Source: Phycisphaerae bacterium | GTDB lineage: Bacteria > Planctomycetota > Phycisphaerae > Sedimentisphaerales > Anaerobacaceae | Direction of reading: 5' to 3' | Length of the DNA stretch: 64,000 bases | Assembly: GCA_012744475.1 (NCBI GenBank) | Contig: JAAYBV010000074.1 | Location: forward strand, 1 to 64,000 | In this document: in pieces, positions 26,799 through 35,737 of the stretch | Layout: the number at the start of each line of letters is the position of its first letter | Position numbering within the stretch: the stretch's first letter is position 1 | Notes under the pieces: generated by a model | The model's database searches: none | The model's input: only the letters and a program-made list of their open reading frames with translations | Told to the model about the DNA's origin: nothing | Position numbers and translations under genes: made by a program

Positions 26799-27092
26799 AG
26801 ATTGTTGATTGCGAGGAAAGTACTGGGCGACATACGGATCGAGTCCACGGACCTTGGGGGATCCACGCGCCTTCTGCTAGTCATGCCGCCGCGCACCGAC
26901 TTGCCCGCCAGATCGCGGCTCAAATGCTCTGAATCGAACAGCATGTCACTGGAGAGTCTTCTCACTCTCTATCACCGGATATCTTGATCGACGCAAGACT
27001 CGGCAAGCCGGGCAGAGCATATGCCTGCGTGTCTCTCCGAACTACCGTCTCCAATACAGATCCGCCAAGGAAACACGTTCTTCCGTCCAAGA
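26799..27092 (-). other. Gap inside the polysaccharide cluster
   Basis: 294 bases between the glycosyltransferase at 27093 and the Wzx-like gene. It is the longest break in an otherwise tightly packed run; no gene, clear promoter or terminator was found, but it may separate two transcripts. Confidence 0.4.
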
Positions 27093-28172
27093 TCAGCCGC
27101 ATTCCGCACGAGATACCGACTCGAGCAATTCGTTCCACTTCCTGATAACTGAACCCTGGCAGAAACGTGTGCCCACTTTGCTGGCTTCCCTACCCAATGT
27201 CTGACGAAGTTGCACATCACCGGCCAGACAGGCAATTCGCTCGGTCAAACCTATGAGATCTCGTGGTTCGACAAGGAATCCATTGGAGCCGTCCTGGATC
27301 AGTTCGGAGAGCCCTTCATTGCAGTTGAACGCGATGCATGCAATGCCAGCAGCCATGGCCTCAGCCAAGGCATTGGGAAACCCCTCACGCAATGAGGGCA
27401 ATACGAAGATAGACGCTCTTTGGAGGTAGAAGCCAATATCCTTGACAACACCGGGAAAGGCAACCTGATCACCGACGCCCATTTGACCGGCCAGGTCCTT
27501 GAGCTCTTGAGCCAGGGGACCATCGCCAAGGATGGCCAAACGCCAGCCATTTCGATTCAGATTGGCAAAAGCCTCAATCAAATACGACTGGCCTTTTTGG
27601 GGCACAAGGCGTCCCACGTTCAAGATGAGCGGCTCTTTCGGACACTCGTGAAGGGGGACAACGGATACGGGATTATGGATCAGAGCAATTCGCTTATGCC
27701 TGAGGTGACGTTCATAGTAGTTGCGCGCATAAGACGTCTGGACAACAATCGCATCGGCGAATCGATAGACGATATTCCGGATGAGACGTCTAATACCATG
27801 ATAGCGAGAAGGATCGTTCCGGTCCGAGACCACAACAGGTATTCGCAGAAACATCTTCGCTAGGATAACCACCTGGTCAAATCTGTATTCGTAGAAGGAC
27901 ACAATGACGTCCGGTCGGATTCCCTTGAGAAGCCGGCGTAGTCGAAAGAGTCCCCCAAGATAAGCAAAGAGCTTTGCGAAGAAGGATGTGTGTAGTCGCA
28001 CGGTGTCCACATAGTGTATCGGGACACCGTCGGGGATGGGGTAGAATGGCTGATGGAGGACATGGAAAACGAGATGGACCTTGTGATTCCGCGACAGATG
28101 GTCCGCCATGATGGACATGACCCGTTCGGCGCCGCCGGCATCGAACTTCGGGATCACCAGCGCGATTCTCAT
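27093..28172 (-). CDS. Glycosyltransferase family 4 protein
   Basis: 359 residues. ATG 28172 overlaps the stop of the previous gene (ATGA); GTG 28178 is an in-frame alternative. N-terminal motif MRIALVIPKFDAGGAERVMS is classic for GT4, with DVIVSFYEYRFDQVVILAK in the acceptor domain. Donor domain: LILNVGRLVPQKGQSYLIEA, IFVLPSLREGFPNALAEAMA (E-x7-E) and GSNGFLVEPRD. A retaining transferase of repeat-unit assembly. Confidence 0.9.
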   Translation of the reverse strand: MRIALVIPKFDAGGAERVMSIMADHLSRNHKVHLVFHVLHQPFYPIPDGVPIHYVDTVRLHTSFFAKLFAYLGGLFRLRRLLKGIRPDVIVSFYEYRFDQVVILAKMFLRIPVVVSDRNDPSRYHGIRRLIRNIVYRFADAIVVQTSYARNYYERHLRHKRIALIHNPVSVVPLHECPKEPLILNVGRLVPQKGQSYLIEAFANLNRNGWRLAILGDGPLAQELKDLAGQMGVGDQVAFPGVVKDIGFYLQRASIFVLPSLREGFPNALAEAMAAGIACIAFNCNEGLSELIQDGSNGFLVEPRDLIGLTERIACLAGDVQLRQTLGREASKVGTRFCQGSVIRKWNELLESVSRAECG

Positions 28173-29383
28173 GGCCACACCCTGCCTGGCACCGGTTTCA
28201 GAAACCGACTAGTCTCAGTAGCGGAAGAACCTTTTGACTCGCTGAATACTGAGGGCAACCCCTCCAACACTCTCGCCGCTCTTTGTGCCCACGTATATCG
28301 CAACAGGAATTCGTCTCGGGCCGTGTTGCCCAGTCTGGTCCGAAGATCGAGATCATCCCGGAGGGATAGGAGAGCCCTTTCCCAGGCTCGGATATCGGTA
28401 GATGGAACCAATAGTGCGTTGACATTGTGCGTGAGGACCTCTCGAAGAACAGGGAGGTCGGACGATATGATCGCTTTGCCGGCCGCCATGTATTCGAACA
28501 CTTTCAACGGTGACATCCACTGTCCTATGTCGGGTCCGCTATCCCCGCCACCGCCGAAGACCGCAACTCTTTGTTGGTACGGAGCCAGTAGCACGTCAGC
28601 AGCAAATCGATATCGGTCAGCCTCTGCTGGACTCTTGAAACCATGCAGGAACAGGTTGTCTATCGATGGGATACGTGCTCTACAGGCCTGGATATCTTCA
28701 TCCGTACCTCCGACAACGTGAAAATCCGCCCAACGGCACCGTGGCGCCAATTGTTCGACAACCTCTATTCCTTTGCCCGCATAGAGATGTCCCACGTAAC
28801 CAACGCGCAGTCTGCAACCCTGATTTGGCAGGTCCGCGGGCTTCGCGTTCAACGGCATAGGGTCTGCACCATTGGGAACTACCTGCAGTCTATCGGCCAA
28901 GGATGCGAAACAATCAAGATAATGGGTCTTCAACGAGTGCGTAATCACAACCAGCTTGCGAAAGCCGGGGGCGGAGACTAGTCGTTGGAACATCCAACTC
29001 GATAGTAGGCTGCCGCAATTGGCGGGCGCATGCGATTCATAGACAACTGGCAGCCCCATCAAGCCCGCCATCGAACAACCGATGAGACTCCTCCCATATA
29101 CAAGCTGCGCCTGAAGTGACTTCGCCTTCTTCGCTGCACCGTACCCGTACATGCAGTGCTTACCCTTGATAGGTGGTGCAGGCAGATCCATGAGTTCGAA
29201 ACAATTCTCCACATCGTAGAAGGAGAAGACATCGTCAACGCCGCGCTCCATACCCTTCCCGCGCTGTGCAATCAGAGTAACCTGATGACCGCCCTTCGCA
29301 AAGGCCTGGCACATCCGCATGACTTGGATGCTGTTGGCGCTGCGCGAGGGTATAGTCGAACTCGAGAGATAGATGAGTCTCAT
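28169..29383 (-). CDS. Glycosyltransferase family 4-like protein
   Basis: 404 residues from ATG 29383, which overlaps the stop of the asparagine-synthase-like gene; the frame upstream of it is another gene. GT-B features: MRLIYLSSSTIPSRSANSIQVMRM start, VVYESHAPANCG, LVVITHSLKTHYLDCF, VGYVGHLYAGKGIEVVEQL, and the donor-binding SPLKVFEYMAAGKAIISSD. C-terminal residues after 385 look disordered. Confidence 0.85.
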   Translation of the reverse strand: MRLIYLSSSTIPSRSANSIQVMRMCQAFAKGGHQVTLIAQRGKGMERGVDDVFSFYDVENCFELMDLPAPPIKGKHCMYGYGAAKKAKSLQAQLVYGRSLIGCSMAGLMGLPVVYESHAPANCGSLLSSWMFQRLVSAPGFRKLVVITHSLKTHYLDCFASLADRLQVVPNGADPMPLNAKPADLPNQGCRLRVGYVGHLYAGKGIEVVEQLAPRCRWADFHVVGGTDEDIQACRARIPSIDNLFLHGFKSPAEADRYRFAADVLLAPYQQRVAVFGGGGDSGPDIGQWMSPLKVFEYMAAGKAIISSDLPVLREVLTHNVNALLVPSTDIRAWERALLSLRDDLDLRTRLGNTARDEFLLRYTWAQRAARVLEGLPSVFSESKGSSATETSRFLKPVPGRVWP

Positions 29384-30678
29384 GGCAGGGGCGTCTTCTG
29401 GGCCTTCAGGTTGATCTCGAGGGAGGCGAGTAGTGTCAGGGCGTCGGCATGGTTGGCCTGCCGGTTCTGGTGGCGGTTCCAGATCGCGTCGATATTGATC
29501 CAATCGACGATCCGGCGTTTCTTGAGATCCTGAATGCTCTCGTAGACCACGGTCTTCAGGTCCGCTCGCTCGCGAAGGCCGCGATCAAAATCAATGTAGT
29601 TCGTGTTCGGCGACGTCCTCCAATCAACCCAGGGGAAGGAGCGCCTTGCAGCGGCGCGCAGTCGAAGCCCTTGGCGGCGAAGGCACCTTCGCCATCGGGG
29701 AGCGCTCAGGGGCAGGCCGAAGCTGTTCTTCGTCGGCAGCGAAAACAGCTTCGGATACGCCGTCTTGAGAATCTCCTTGTAGAGATGCTGTCCCTGGCGA
29801 TAGCGGCGCCGCACACTGAGGACGAAGCTCACCCAATCCGGATGAAGGAACGGCGCGTAGCAGACATAACCCCTCGGCACCACAATAGCCTTAATGTAGC
29901 AGCCCTGGCGAACCGCAAAATCGAGTTGTTCATCGTAGCAGAGTATACTAGGATCGGCCAGTGGTACCTGGGGCAGACTGTCGAGCGCAGAGAAGCCTGG
30001 CGGAGTCAACTCTGTCGAACGGCAACATCGTCCACGTGCCACAAAGCAAGACATCGCCTGGCTCCAACTTGTGCTGTCCTGCTTGCACAGATGAGAGCCC
30101 GCAAGCGGATCGCCCATGAAGCCGCTCCAATACACAGATTCGTGGCCAAACCGGACTCGCATCTGGTGAAACAGGTACGGCTCGAACAACGCGATGGGGT
30201 GCTCGCACTCGCCCGCGAAGCGAACGAGCGATTCCGTATCCCACGGCACATCGGACAGGTCGATCTGCGTATGGGCAACACCCGCTTCTTTGGCGACCAT
30301 CCGCCCGATGTCGAAATCCCACGTGCCCGGCACTCCGAACGTCACAGCCTGCATCCGGGAAGAATCGACGTAGGGAAGCAGGCCGCCCAGGATGGCGCGG
30401 GAATCCATCCCTCCGCTGATCGGTATTACGTGCATCGAAGCGTTCGCATGGGAATCCAGCAAGGCCCTGTACACAGCAGACAGCCGGCTCACGCCTTCGC
30501 AGACCAACTCCTTCAAGAGCATACAGTGCACTGCCGGTCTTCCGTCGTGGTTGGGCGGCTCCACGCAAACCGGCAGCTCCATCCGGTCTCCTGTGACATA
30601 ACCATAGTACAGAAACCGGCAGATGGAACGAACACCTTCGAACGTCACAGCCTCGCCGGCAAGGTCGCGCTCTACCAT
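29380..30678 (-). CDS. Asparagine-synthase-like protein without the glutaminase domain
   Basis: 432 residues. ISGGMDSRAILGGLL near residue 90 is the PP-loop of the asparagine synthase ATP-pyrophosphatase fold, followed by VTFGVPGTWDFDIGRMVAKEAG and GFMGDPLAGSH. The catalytic N-terminal Cys glutaminase domain of AsnB is missing; in its place are 80 residues with no recognisable motif. Proteins like this occur in O-antigen and capsule clusters, where they may amidate a uronic acid or an amino acid side group. Where the nitrogen comes from is unknown. Coupled by overlap to genes on both sides. Confidence 0.75.
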   Translation of the reverse strand: MVERDLAGEAVTFEGVRSICRFLYYGYVTGDRMELPVCVEPPNHDGRPAVHCMLLKELVCEGVSRLSAVYRALLDSHANASMHVIPISGGMDSRAILGGLLPYVDSSRMQAVTFGVPGTWDFDIGRMVAKEAGVAHTQIDLSDVPWDTESLVRFAGECEHPIALFEPYLFHQMRVRFGHESVYWSGFMGDPLAGSHLCKQDSTSWSQAMSCFVARGRCCRSTELTPPGFSALDSLPQVPLADPSILCYDEQLDFAVRQGCYIKAIVVPRGYVCYAPFLHPDWVSFVLSVRRRYRQGQHLYKEILKTAYPKLFSLPTKNSFGLPLSAPRWRRCLRRQGLRLRAAARRSFPWVDWRTSPNTNYIDFDRGLRERADLKTVVYESIQDLKKRRIVDWINIDAIWNRHQNRQANHADALTLLASLEINLKAQKTPLP

Positions 30679-31385
30679 TTCTGTGCGATGATGAAGAATA
30701 GATATTGGACATCGTTGCCCCTCTTGGGAGCATTTAGGATCTCACGGACACCATACGCCCCCTTGCCCCATGTGACAATCAAGTAGGGCATCATGGCGAT
30801 GTCCGCTCCGAATGGGTCCAATTGGTTGACAGACGACACTCCGTGCCCGGAACTGTGCTCCAAGATGCAGAGGCCTCCCCTCTTCAGGCAGCTCATCCAG
30901 GCATCGAGGCATTTCTCCGGATCGTAGCTGTGATCGAATGCGTTGGAGTAGATGAAGTCGGCTGCACCCACCCACTCCGGCTTGACGTCATGGAAATCCC
31001 ACTGAATCGTGTCAGGGAACTGACTTGCCGTGTCGGATATCTCCGTCCCGAGAACCTCACAATTCAGATACTCCCTGAACCACGCCTGCTCCAGACCGCG
31101 TCGGGTCCCGTGGCATAACCCGAATCGCGGAAGGCCTATGACGCGCTCGATGTAGCGGGATAGGAAGGCGATGTTCTCCTCAATGGCCCATACCCGCTCA
31201 GTCTTGCGCTTGTTGCCCTCGATCTGAATCTGCCGGTATCTCTCGTAATCCAACGTGCCGTCTTCGTTCAGGTACGAGTAGAGCCCGTATCCAACTTCTC
31301 GCTGCCGGCACAGATCGATCTTGCGGATATCATAGCCAAGTCGGGCAAGCACTCTCTTGCCACTTGCCGACCATGTTCTATGCAT
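30672..31385 (-). CDS. SAM-dependent methyltransferase-like protein
   Basis: 237 residues. FGLCHGTRRGLEQAWFREYL and VLGTEISDTASQFPDTIQWDFHD fit a class I methyltransferase (motif I is HGTRRG instead of the glycine-rich norm). ADFIYSNAFDHSYDPEKCLDAWMSCLKRGGLCILEHSS is the strand 4 to 5 region. Its stop overlaps the next gene by 7 bases. Likely acts on a sugar, but the odd SAM loop leaves open an inactive or different role. Confidence 0.65.
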   Translation of the reverse strand: MHRTWSASGKRVLARLGYDIRKIDLCRQREVGYGLYSYLNEDGTLDYERYRQIQIEGNKRKTERVWAIEENIAFLSRYIERVIGLPRFGLCHGTRRGLEQAWFREYLNCEVLGTEISDTASQFPDTIQWDFHDVKPEWVGAADFIYSNAFDHSYDPEKCLDAWMSCLKRGGLCILEHSSGHGVSSVNQLDPFGADIAMMPYLIVTWGKGAYGVREILNAPKRGNDVQYLFFIIAQKW

Positions 31386-31405
31386 ATTGACCGCGCCCTC
31401 CTACG

Positions 31406-32182
31406 CTATTTCTTGGCGTCTTCATCGCTGCAAACCTTCTTCAGGCCAGATAGGACAGCTTGCCGCGCCAGACTGAACAACGTGATGCCGATCCATCGTC
31501 CCGCCATGGGAACGGGTTCATGCATAGGCAGTCGCCCTTCCCATCGATCAGGACACCGAGCACCTATGGCAAGCAAATAGACGGCGGAGTTCCTGTGCGG
31601 ACTTTGTGCTTCGTAGATGACAGTCAGGCCATTCTCGTCACAAAGCCTTCGCAGGCACGTCGGTGTGAATCGCCAGTAGTCTTTCCAGTCGTCCGATTCA
31701 TGCTGGACCTGTGCAAACGGCACGATAACGATAATCACGTCTCTGGACAATTCGCAGAGATTCGCAAAGGCCTTGCGCACTTCGAAGAGGTGCTCGAGCG
31801 TGGTGTGGTTGAAGACCACATCGAATCGGCACTTCAGCTCGCCCGGCACCTTGTCCGTCAAATCGAGCGTGTATTCGCCCGGTAATCCCTGAAAGCCTCG
31901 GTAGCCTCGGTAGTTCGTATATGAGTAACTGCTGGCGTTCGTGAAGTAGTCCTTGTAGTAGCCACCCTCCTTGTCGCGGTCGTCCCAGGCGGAAACGTTG
32001 ACGACATCACCGTGGAAGAGCGGCGCAAGCGTGGCTAGCTCTCGGTTCGACCAGTGACGCGCCAGTCTATACATTCTGTCCGTAAACACGGTTGTGGCTC
32101 CGCTTTCGGTATCGGCCCATCTCTTGGGTGCTCTATCAATAGTGTGGTGCCAAGAACATCTCACGATCTGGCACCAGCGCAC
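31406..32182 (-). CDS. Methyltransferase-like protein of the polysaccharide cluster
   Basis: 258 residues from GTG 32182, four bases after the flippase stop; ATG 32074 is a possible later start. FDVVFNHTTLEHLFEVRKAFANLCEL and RDVIIVIVPFAQ resemble methyltransferase-11 type domains, but the first glycine-rich SAM loop is not clear (VNVSAWDDRDKEGGYYKDY occupies the place). Tyr-rich patch SSYSYTNYRGYRGF at residues about 84-97. Function by context only: modification of a sugar or lipid intermediate. Confidence 0.55.
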   Translation of the reverse strand: MRWCQIVRCSWHHTIDRAPKRWADTESGATTVFTDRMYRLARHWSNRELATLAPLFHGDVVNVSAWDDRDKEGGYYKDYFTNASSYSYTNYRGYRGFQGLPGEYTLDLTDKVPGELKCRFDVVFNHTTLEHLFEVRKAFANLCELSRDVIIVIVPFAQVQHESDDWKDYWRFTPTCLRRLCDENGLTVIYEAQSPHRNSAVYLLAIGARCPDRWEGRLPMHEPVPMAGRWIGITLFSLARQAVLSGLKKVCSDEDAKK

Positions 32183-32186
32183 CTTG

Positions 32187-33545
32187 TCAACTGTGACGGA
32201 TTTGCTGGAAGAGTAATGACCGCAGGTAATACGTCATGAGAGCTATCCACAAGGCATAATACAGAAGGTAAGCCAATGCCGCCCCGGTGATACCGAAAGA
32301 CTGAACGGCGGGAAGCAGGACGACGAGATAAAGAATCGTGGCCGCTGTCTGCGATTTGAAGGAATTGCGCGGCAATCCGATGGCAAGCATCGCCGGCTGA
32401 AACGCGAAGGCCCACAAGGCCACCACCAGCGCCAGCAGATACAGGACGGCTGTAACGTAGGCATGCGAATACGCCGCCCCCACCGTCCAGGCGATCAGTC
32501 GCGGTCCGAGCAGGATAAAACCTACCCAACCGACGGTCGCCACGCCGCCAACCAACAGCGTAGTACGTCTGACCAGCGAGATGAACGCCTTCCTGCGGTC
32601 TGCCGCCCAGAGGCGCGCCAGCTCCGGGTAAATCGATTGGTGGAGCGGATCGAGCAATCTCGGCAGAACCTGCGAGAATTGTTTGGCAACCTTGAACAGG
32701 CCCAGAGCTGCCGGTGTCATCAGAGCGGCGATGATCAACTCATCCGCCTCACGAGACACCATGCGGATCGTGGAATTGACGTTCGTCGTCCAGACGTAAT
32801 CCACGATGCCAGGGAACCTGCTTCGAATATCGCGTATGGGCTGATGGATTATGCCGGTGACCTCTTGCTTACGCAGAACCCCAAGCGAGGCGACGAGCTG
32901 ATACAGCTCGCCGATGACCCCGGTAATCAGATAGATCAGGACAAAACCATAGAGGGCCTGCCTCGTCGCGAGGCACCAAGCCACACCTGCCAGCCGGGCG
33001 ACCGCGCCAAGAACCGCCGTGTAGCTGAGCAGGTCGAATCGATCGAACAGCCGCAGGACGCCGATGGGTGTGCCGCTGAGGCTGAAAAGGATCAGCATAC
33101 TGTATAGGACCATCAGTGGCCGGACCGATGGGTCCCAGCCGAGCAGGCCGATCACCGGACCGGCAAGAGCCATCGCAAGGGCCGTCCCTACGATGGCGCT
33201 GGCAACATCAAGAGCAAAGCCGAACTTGATGAGCTGCCGCAGGGCCGGCCGATCCTCGGCATGCAAGGCCTCGCTGCCGAACTTGATGATTGCCTGCCAG
33301 GCGTTGAACGTCACCAGCTTGCCGATGGTCAATTCATAGACCAGAACCAATGCGAGAACGCCGTAGTCCTGGGGTCCGAGGACGCGGGCAGTCAGCACGG
33401 TGGCGATCAGGCCCAGGACAGCCGCGATGGCGTTGGCCGACAGCAGCTTGCCGGCGTTGATGAACAGGCGTCGGAAGACGTCATCGTTGAACCACGACAG
33501 GACCCGACGATGACTACAAACGACCCAATTGACTAACGCTTCCAC
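32187..33545 (-). CDS. Wzx-like oligosaccharide flippase (second of two)
   Basis: 452 residues, GTG start 33545 preceded by GAGA. About 12-14 helices (AGKLLSANAIAAVLGLIATV, LVLVYELTIGKLVTFNAWQA, VLYLLALVVALWAFAFQPAM). The N-terminal LTARVLGPQDYGVLALVLVY matches the Wzx/RfbX family closely, more so than the copy at 25305. It is the first gene of the long minus-strand cluster. Two flippases suggest two repeat units or two merged clusters. Confidence 0.85.
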   Translation of the reverse strand: MEALVNWVVCSHRRVLSWFNDDVFRRLFINAGKLLSANAIAAVLGLIATVLTARVLGPQDYGVLALVLVYELTIGKLVTFNAWQAIIKFGSEALHAEDRPALRQLIKFGFALDVASAIVGTALAMALAGPVIGLLGWDPSVRPLMVLYSMLILFSLSGTPIGVLRLFDRFDLLSYTAVLGAVARLAGVAWCLATRQALYGFVLIYLITGVIGELYQLVASLGVLRKQEVTGIIHQPIRDIRSRFPGIVDYVWTTNVNSTIRMVSREADELIIAALMTPAALGLFKVAKQFSQVLPRLLDPLHQSIYPELARLWAADRRKAFISLVRRTTLLVGGVATVGWVGFILLGPRLIAWTVGAAYSHAYVTAVLYLLALVVALWAFAFQPAMLAIGLPRNSFKSQTAATILYLVVLLPAVQSFGITGAALAYLLYYALWIALMTYYLRSLLFQQIRHS

Positions 33546-33628
33546 TGATTCTCGATTCCAGAACGGTCCCTCGCCCGGTGGGCTGCGTGCTTGATCCTAC
33601 AGCGTCTCGCTTGTTCCTCTTGGCCTCC

Positions 33629-34397
33629 TCAGAGGACAACGACCACCGTGTTGCCGGGCTCGGCCTCCCCGGCCTCGTTGACGGTGATGATGCGGTACCC
33701 GAACTCCCTGCTGCGTGGTTGGTCGGTCAGCGTCACCGGCATTTCGACGGCGGTTCCGACGTCTTGCCACGGCCCGGCGGGCCGCTCGCGCCGCATGACG
33801 CGGTAGGTTCAGTCTGCCTCGGCCCCTGTTACGCTGATATCAAGAGCGGCCGGAAGAGGTGCGAGACGATTGTCCCGCGCAGCCTGAAGACGCTGGAGTT
33901 CATGGAGGCCCTTGTAGAGGATGCGTTCGAGGTGACTCTCATACCGGGCCACATTGTTGAGGCGGTCCCACCGCCAAGCGGCCTCGCTCAGAACGCCACC
34001 CAATGTGTGGGGACGAGGCTTTGGAGGACCCCAGCAACCGAGTCAATTCATCCAACGGATCCCCCTCACGCGCGACCGCTAACATCTCGTTAAGCATTTC
34101 CTGTTCGATCCGGCCCGCCCGCCGCAACCGCCAAGCGCCCGCGACGATACGATGGGCCAGCATGTTCTCCAACTCGCCGTCGGGGTCAAGCCGCTCGATC
34201 ATCGTGTCCCGGAAGCTCTCGAATTCCTCACGGCTTTCGCCGCCTAGGACGATGTCGCTGGCCAGCAGGCCATGCTTGATGGAGTTCCGAGAGGCCTTGG
34301 CCTTGCCGGCGGGAGTGATCGGGCCGGTGGATTCCTCGGCGTTACGTCGATTGGCGGCCGTTTGTTTGTCCGTTGTCTTTAGCTTCTGCTTCGCCAT
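33629..34397 (-). pseudogene. Broken planctomycete gene (STGP/KHGL family with FnIII-like tail)
   Basis: From ATG 34397 the frame gives NRRNAEESTGPITPAGKAKA and RNSIKHGLLASDIVLGG, the start of a family of unknown function abundant in planctomycetes, then REEFESFRDTMIERLDP and a helical part. Near 34004 the frame is lost: the natural continuation (NNVARYESHLERILYKGLHE, LQRLQAARDN) is in another frame down to TGA at 33811-33809. Beyond that stop the same frame stays open for 59 more codons (TYRVMRRERPAGPWQDVGTA, EFGYRIITVNEAGEAEPGNT) to TGA 33631-33629, an FnIII-like tail known from similar genes. So there is one frameshift and one nonsense codon. A sequencing error could explain only one of them. 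Confidence 0.7.
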
Positions 34398-34680
34398 ATT
34401 ACCAAATGGGTTCGTTTCGTAGAAGCAAGTGAAGCCATCGACGCCATGCGTCGTGCAGAGTAGCTGCTGTCACGTTCAGTGTGCAAAGCCGTGTTCGCCA
34501 ACTGTTTTGTGTTGATTGGTACGCACGAATCGCCTACTGCGCCTCGGTCCGGATGGACTCCGTCCCCGTCGGTGGCGCCGGGCCGTTGGCGACGACGGCA
34601 CTACCGTGGTCAAGACCCGAGGCGGGCATCACCACCCATCCCCTCAGGCACCACCCGCCGGCCCATGCCTTCGATCCGAG

Positions 34681-35712
34681 CTACCTGGCCCCCGAACCCA
34701 CCTCAGCAGGCGGCTTGCGTTCCCTGGAAGGCGAAGACTTCGGCGTCTCCTGCTCCAGGCAAATCGCATAACCGCCACCGACGTGTCGTTCGGCGGTCCG
34801 CGGCAGTGTCTGCTCCCGGCTGCGAATCTTGACGGCCGCAGCGTATTCACGGGCGAAGGCCACAAAGATGCCGAATATGAAGGCGACGATTCCGGCCAGC
34901 ACACCTTTCTTGACCGTTCCCCGACCGACCGGCAATTCCGGAACGATCGCCGCATCGAGCACCTGGAGCGTGGGCATGCTCTTGGCCTCTTCGATCTTGG
35001 CCAGCTCGCACTCGTGGACGAGCAACTCGTAGAGCTTCTCCTGGACCAGCGCCTCGTGCGCGGGGATGCTGTCGATCCGGCTGAGCTTGGTCTCCACCTC
35101 CTTGAGACGACCCTCCAGAAAGACCCGCTTGCTGGTCGCCTCACCCGCCGAGAGCCTCTTGTTCTGGCGGTCCAGTTCCGCGATATAGGCATCAGCCATC
35201 GCGGCGGCCCGATTGGGATCGAAGTCGGTGACAGCGATCCTCACGACTCCCTCATCGGAGGTCTTGATGGTGGTGCTCTTCGCCAGGCGGCTGCGGGCTC
35301 TCGTACGATTGTCCACGCCCTCGTAGGCTTCCATCAGATCAAACTTTTCGATCAAGGCGTCGGTGACTGCGCGGCTCGTCAAGATGTCGACATAGATGCT
35401 GGCGATGTTGCCGCCGTCCAGGATGTTGCGGAACATCGAACTGCCCAGTCCACCGAGGGCGCCGGCGACCGTCGACTGTTTTTGCAGCAGCTGCATCGGT
35501 GGGACGATCGTCGCATTGGCCTGATAGCGGCGGGGTTTCGTCAACATGGAGGCCACCGTGGCCGCCATGGCGACCATCGATAGAACGACGATCATCCGCC
35601 GATGCCGCCAGATCACGAGCAGGTAGTCGAACAAGTCGATCTCGTCCGCGCCGGCCGGCGCCGGCCCCTGCGGCGACAACGGGCTGCTATGTCTTTCCTG
35701 CTGCTGAACCAA
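34681..35712 (-). CDS. Wzz-like polysaccharide chain-length determinant
   Basis: 343 residues, TTG start 35712 with AAAGGG upstream. Two membrane helices flank a periplasmic domain: IVVLSMVAMAATVASML near residue 45 and KKGVLAGIVAFIFGIFVAFA near residue 275. YLLVIWRHRRMI and RRYQANATIVPP are typical of the Wzz N-terminal region, and the helical AYIAELDRQNKRLSAGEATS is the usual coiled-coil. There is no C-terminal tyrosine kinase; the tail after residue 295 is short and polar. It follows the SLBB export gene by 25 bases. Confidence 0.85.
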   Translation of the reverse strand: MVQQQERHSSPLSPQGPAPAGADEIDLFDYLLVIWRHRRMIVVLSMVAMAATVASMLTKPRRYQANATIVPPMQLLQKQSTVAGALGGLGSSMFRNILDGGNIASIYVDILTSRAVTDALIEKFDLMEAYEGVDNRTRARSRLAKSTTIKTSDEGVVRIAVTDFDPNRAAAMADAYIAELDRQNKRLSAGEATSKRVFLEGRLKEVETKLSRIDSIPAHEALVQEKLYELLVHECELAKIEEAKSMPTLQVLDAAIVPELPVGRGTVKKGVLAGIVAFIFGIFVAFAREYAAAVKIRSREQTLPRTAERHVGGGYAICLEQETPKSSPSRERKPPAEVGSGAR

Positions 35713-35737
35713 TGTCCACGCCCTTTCTTGCTGGCGG

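Noticed and set aside
29449-30786. A 445-codon plus-strand frame
   Set aside because: Antisense to the asparagine-synthase-like gene with its SGGMDS motif.
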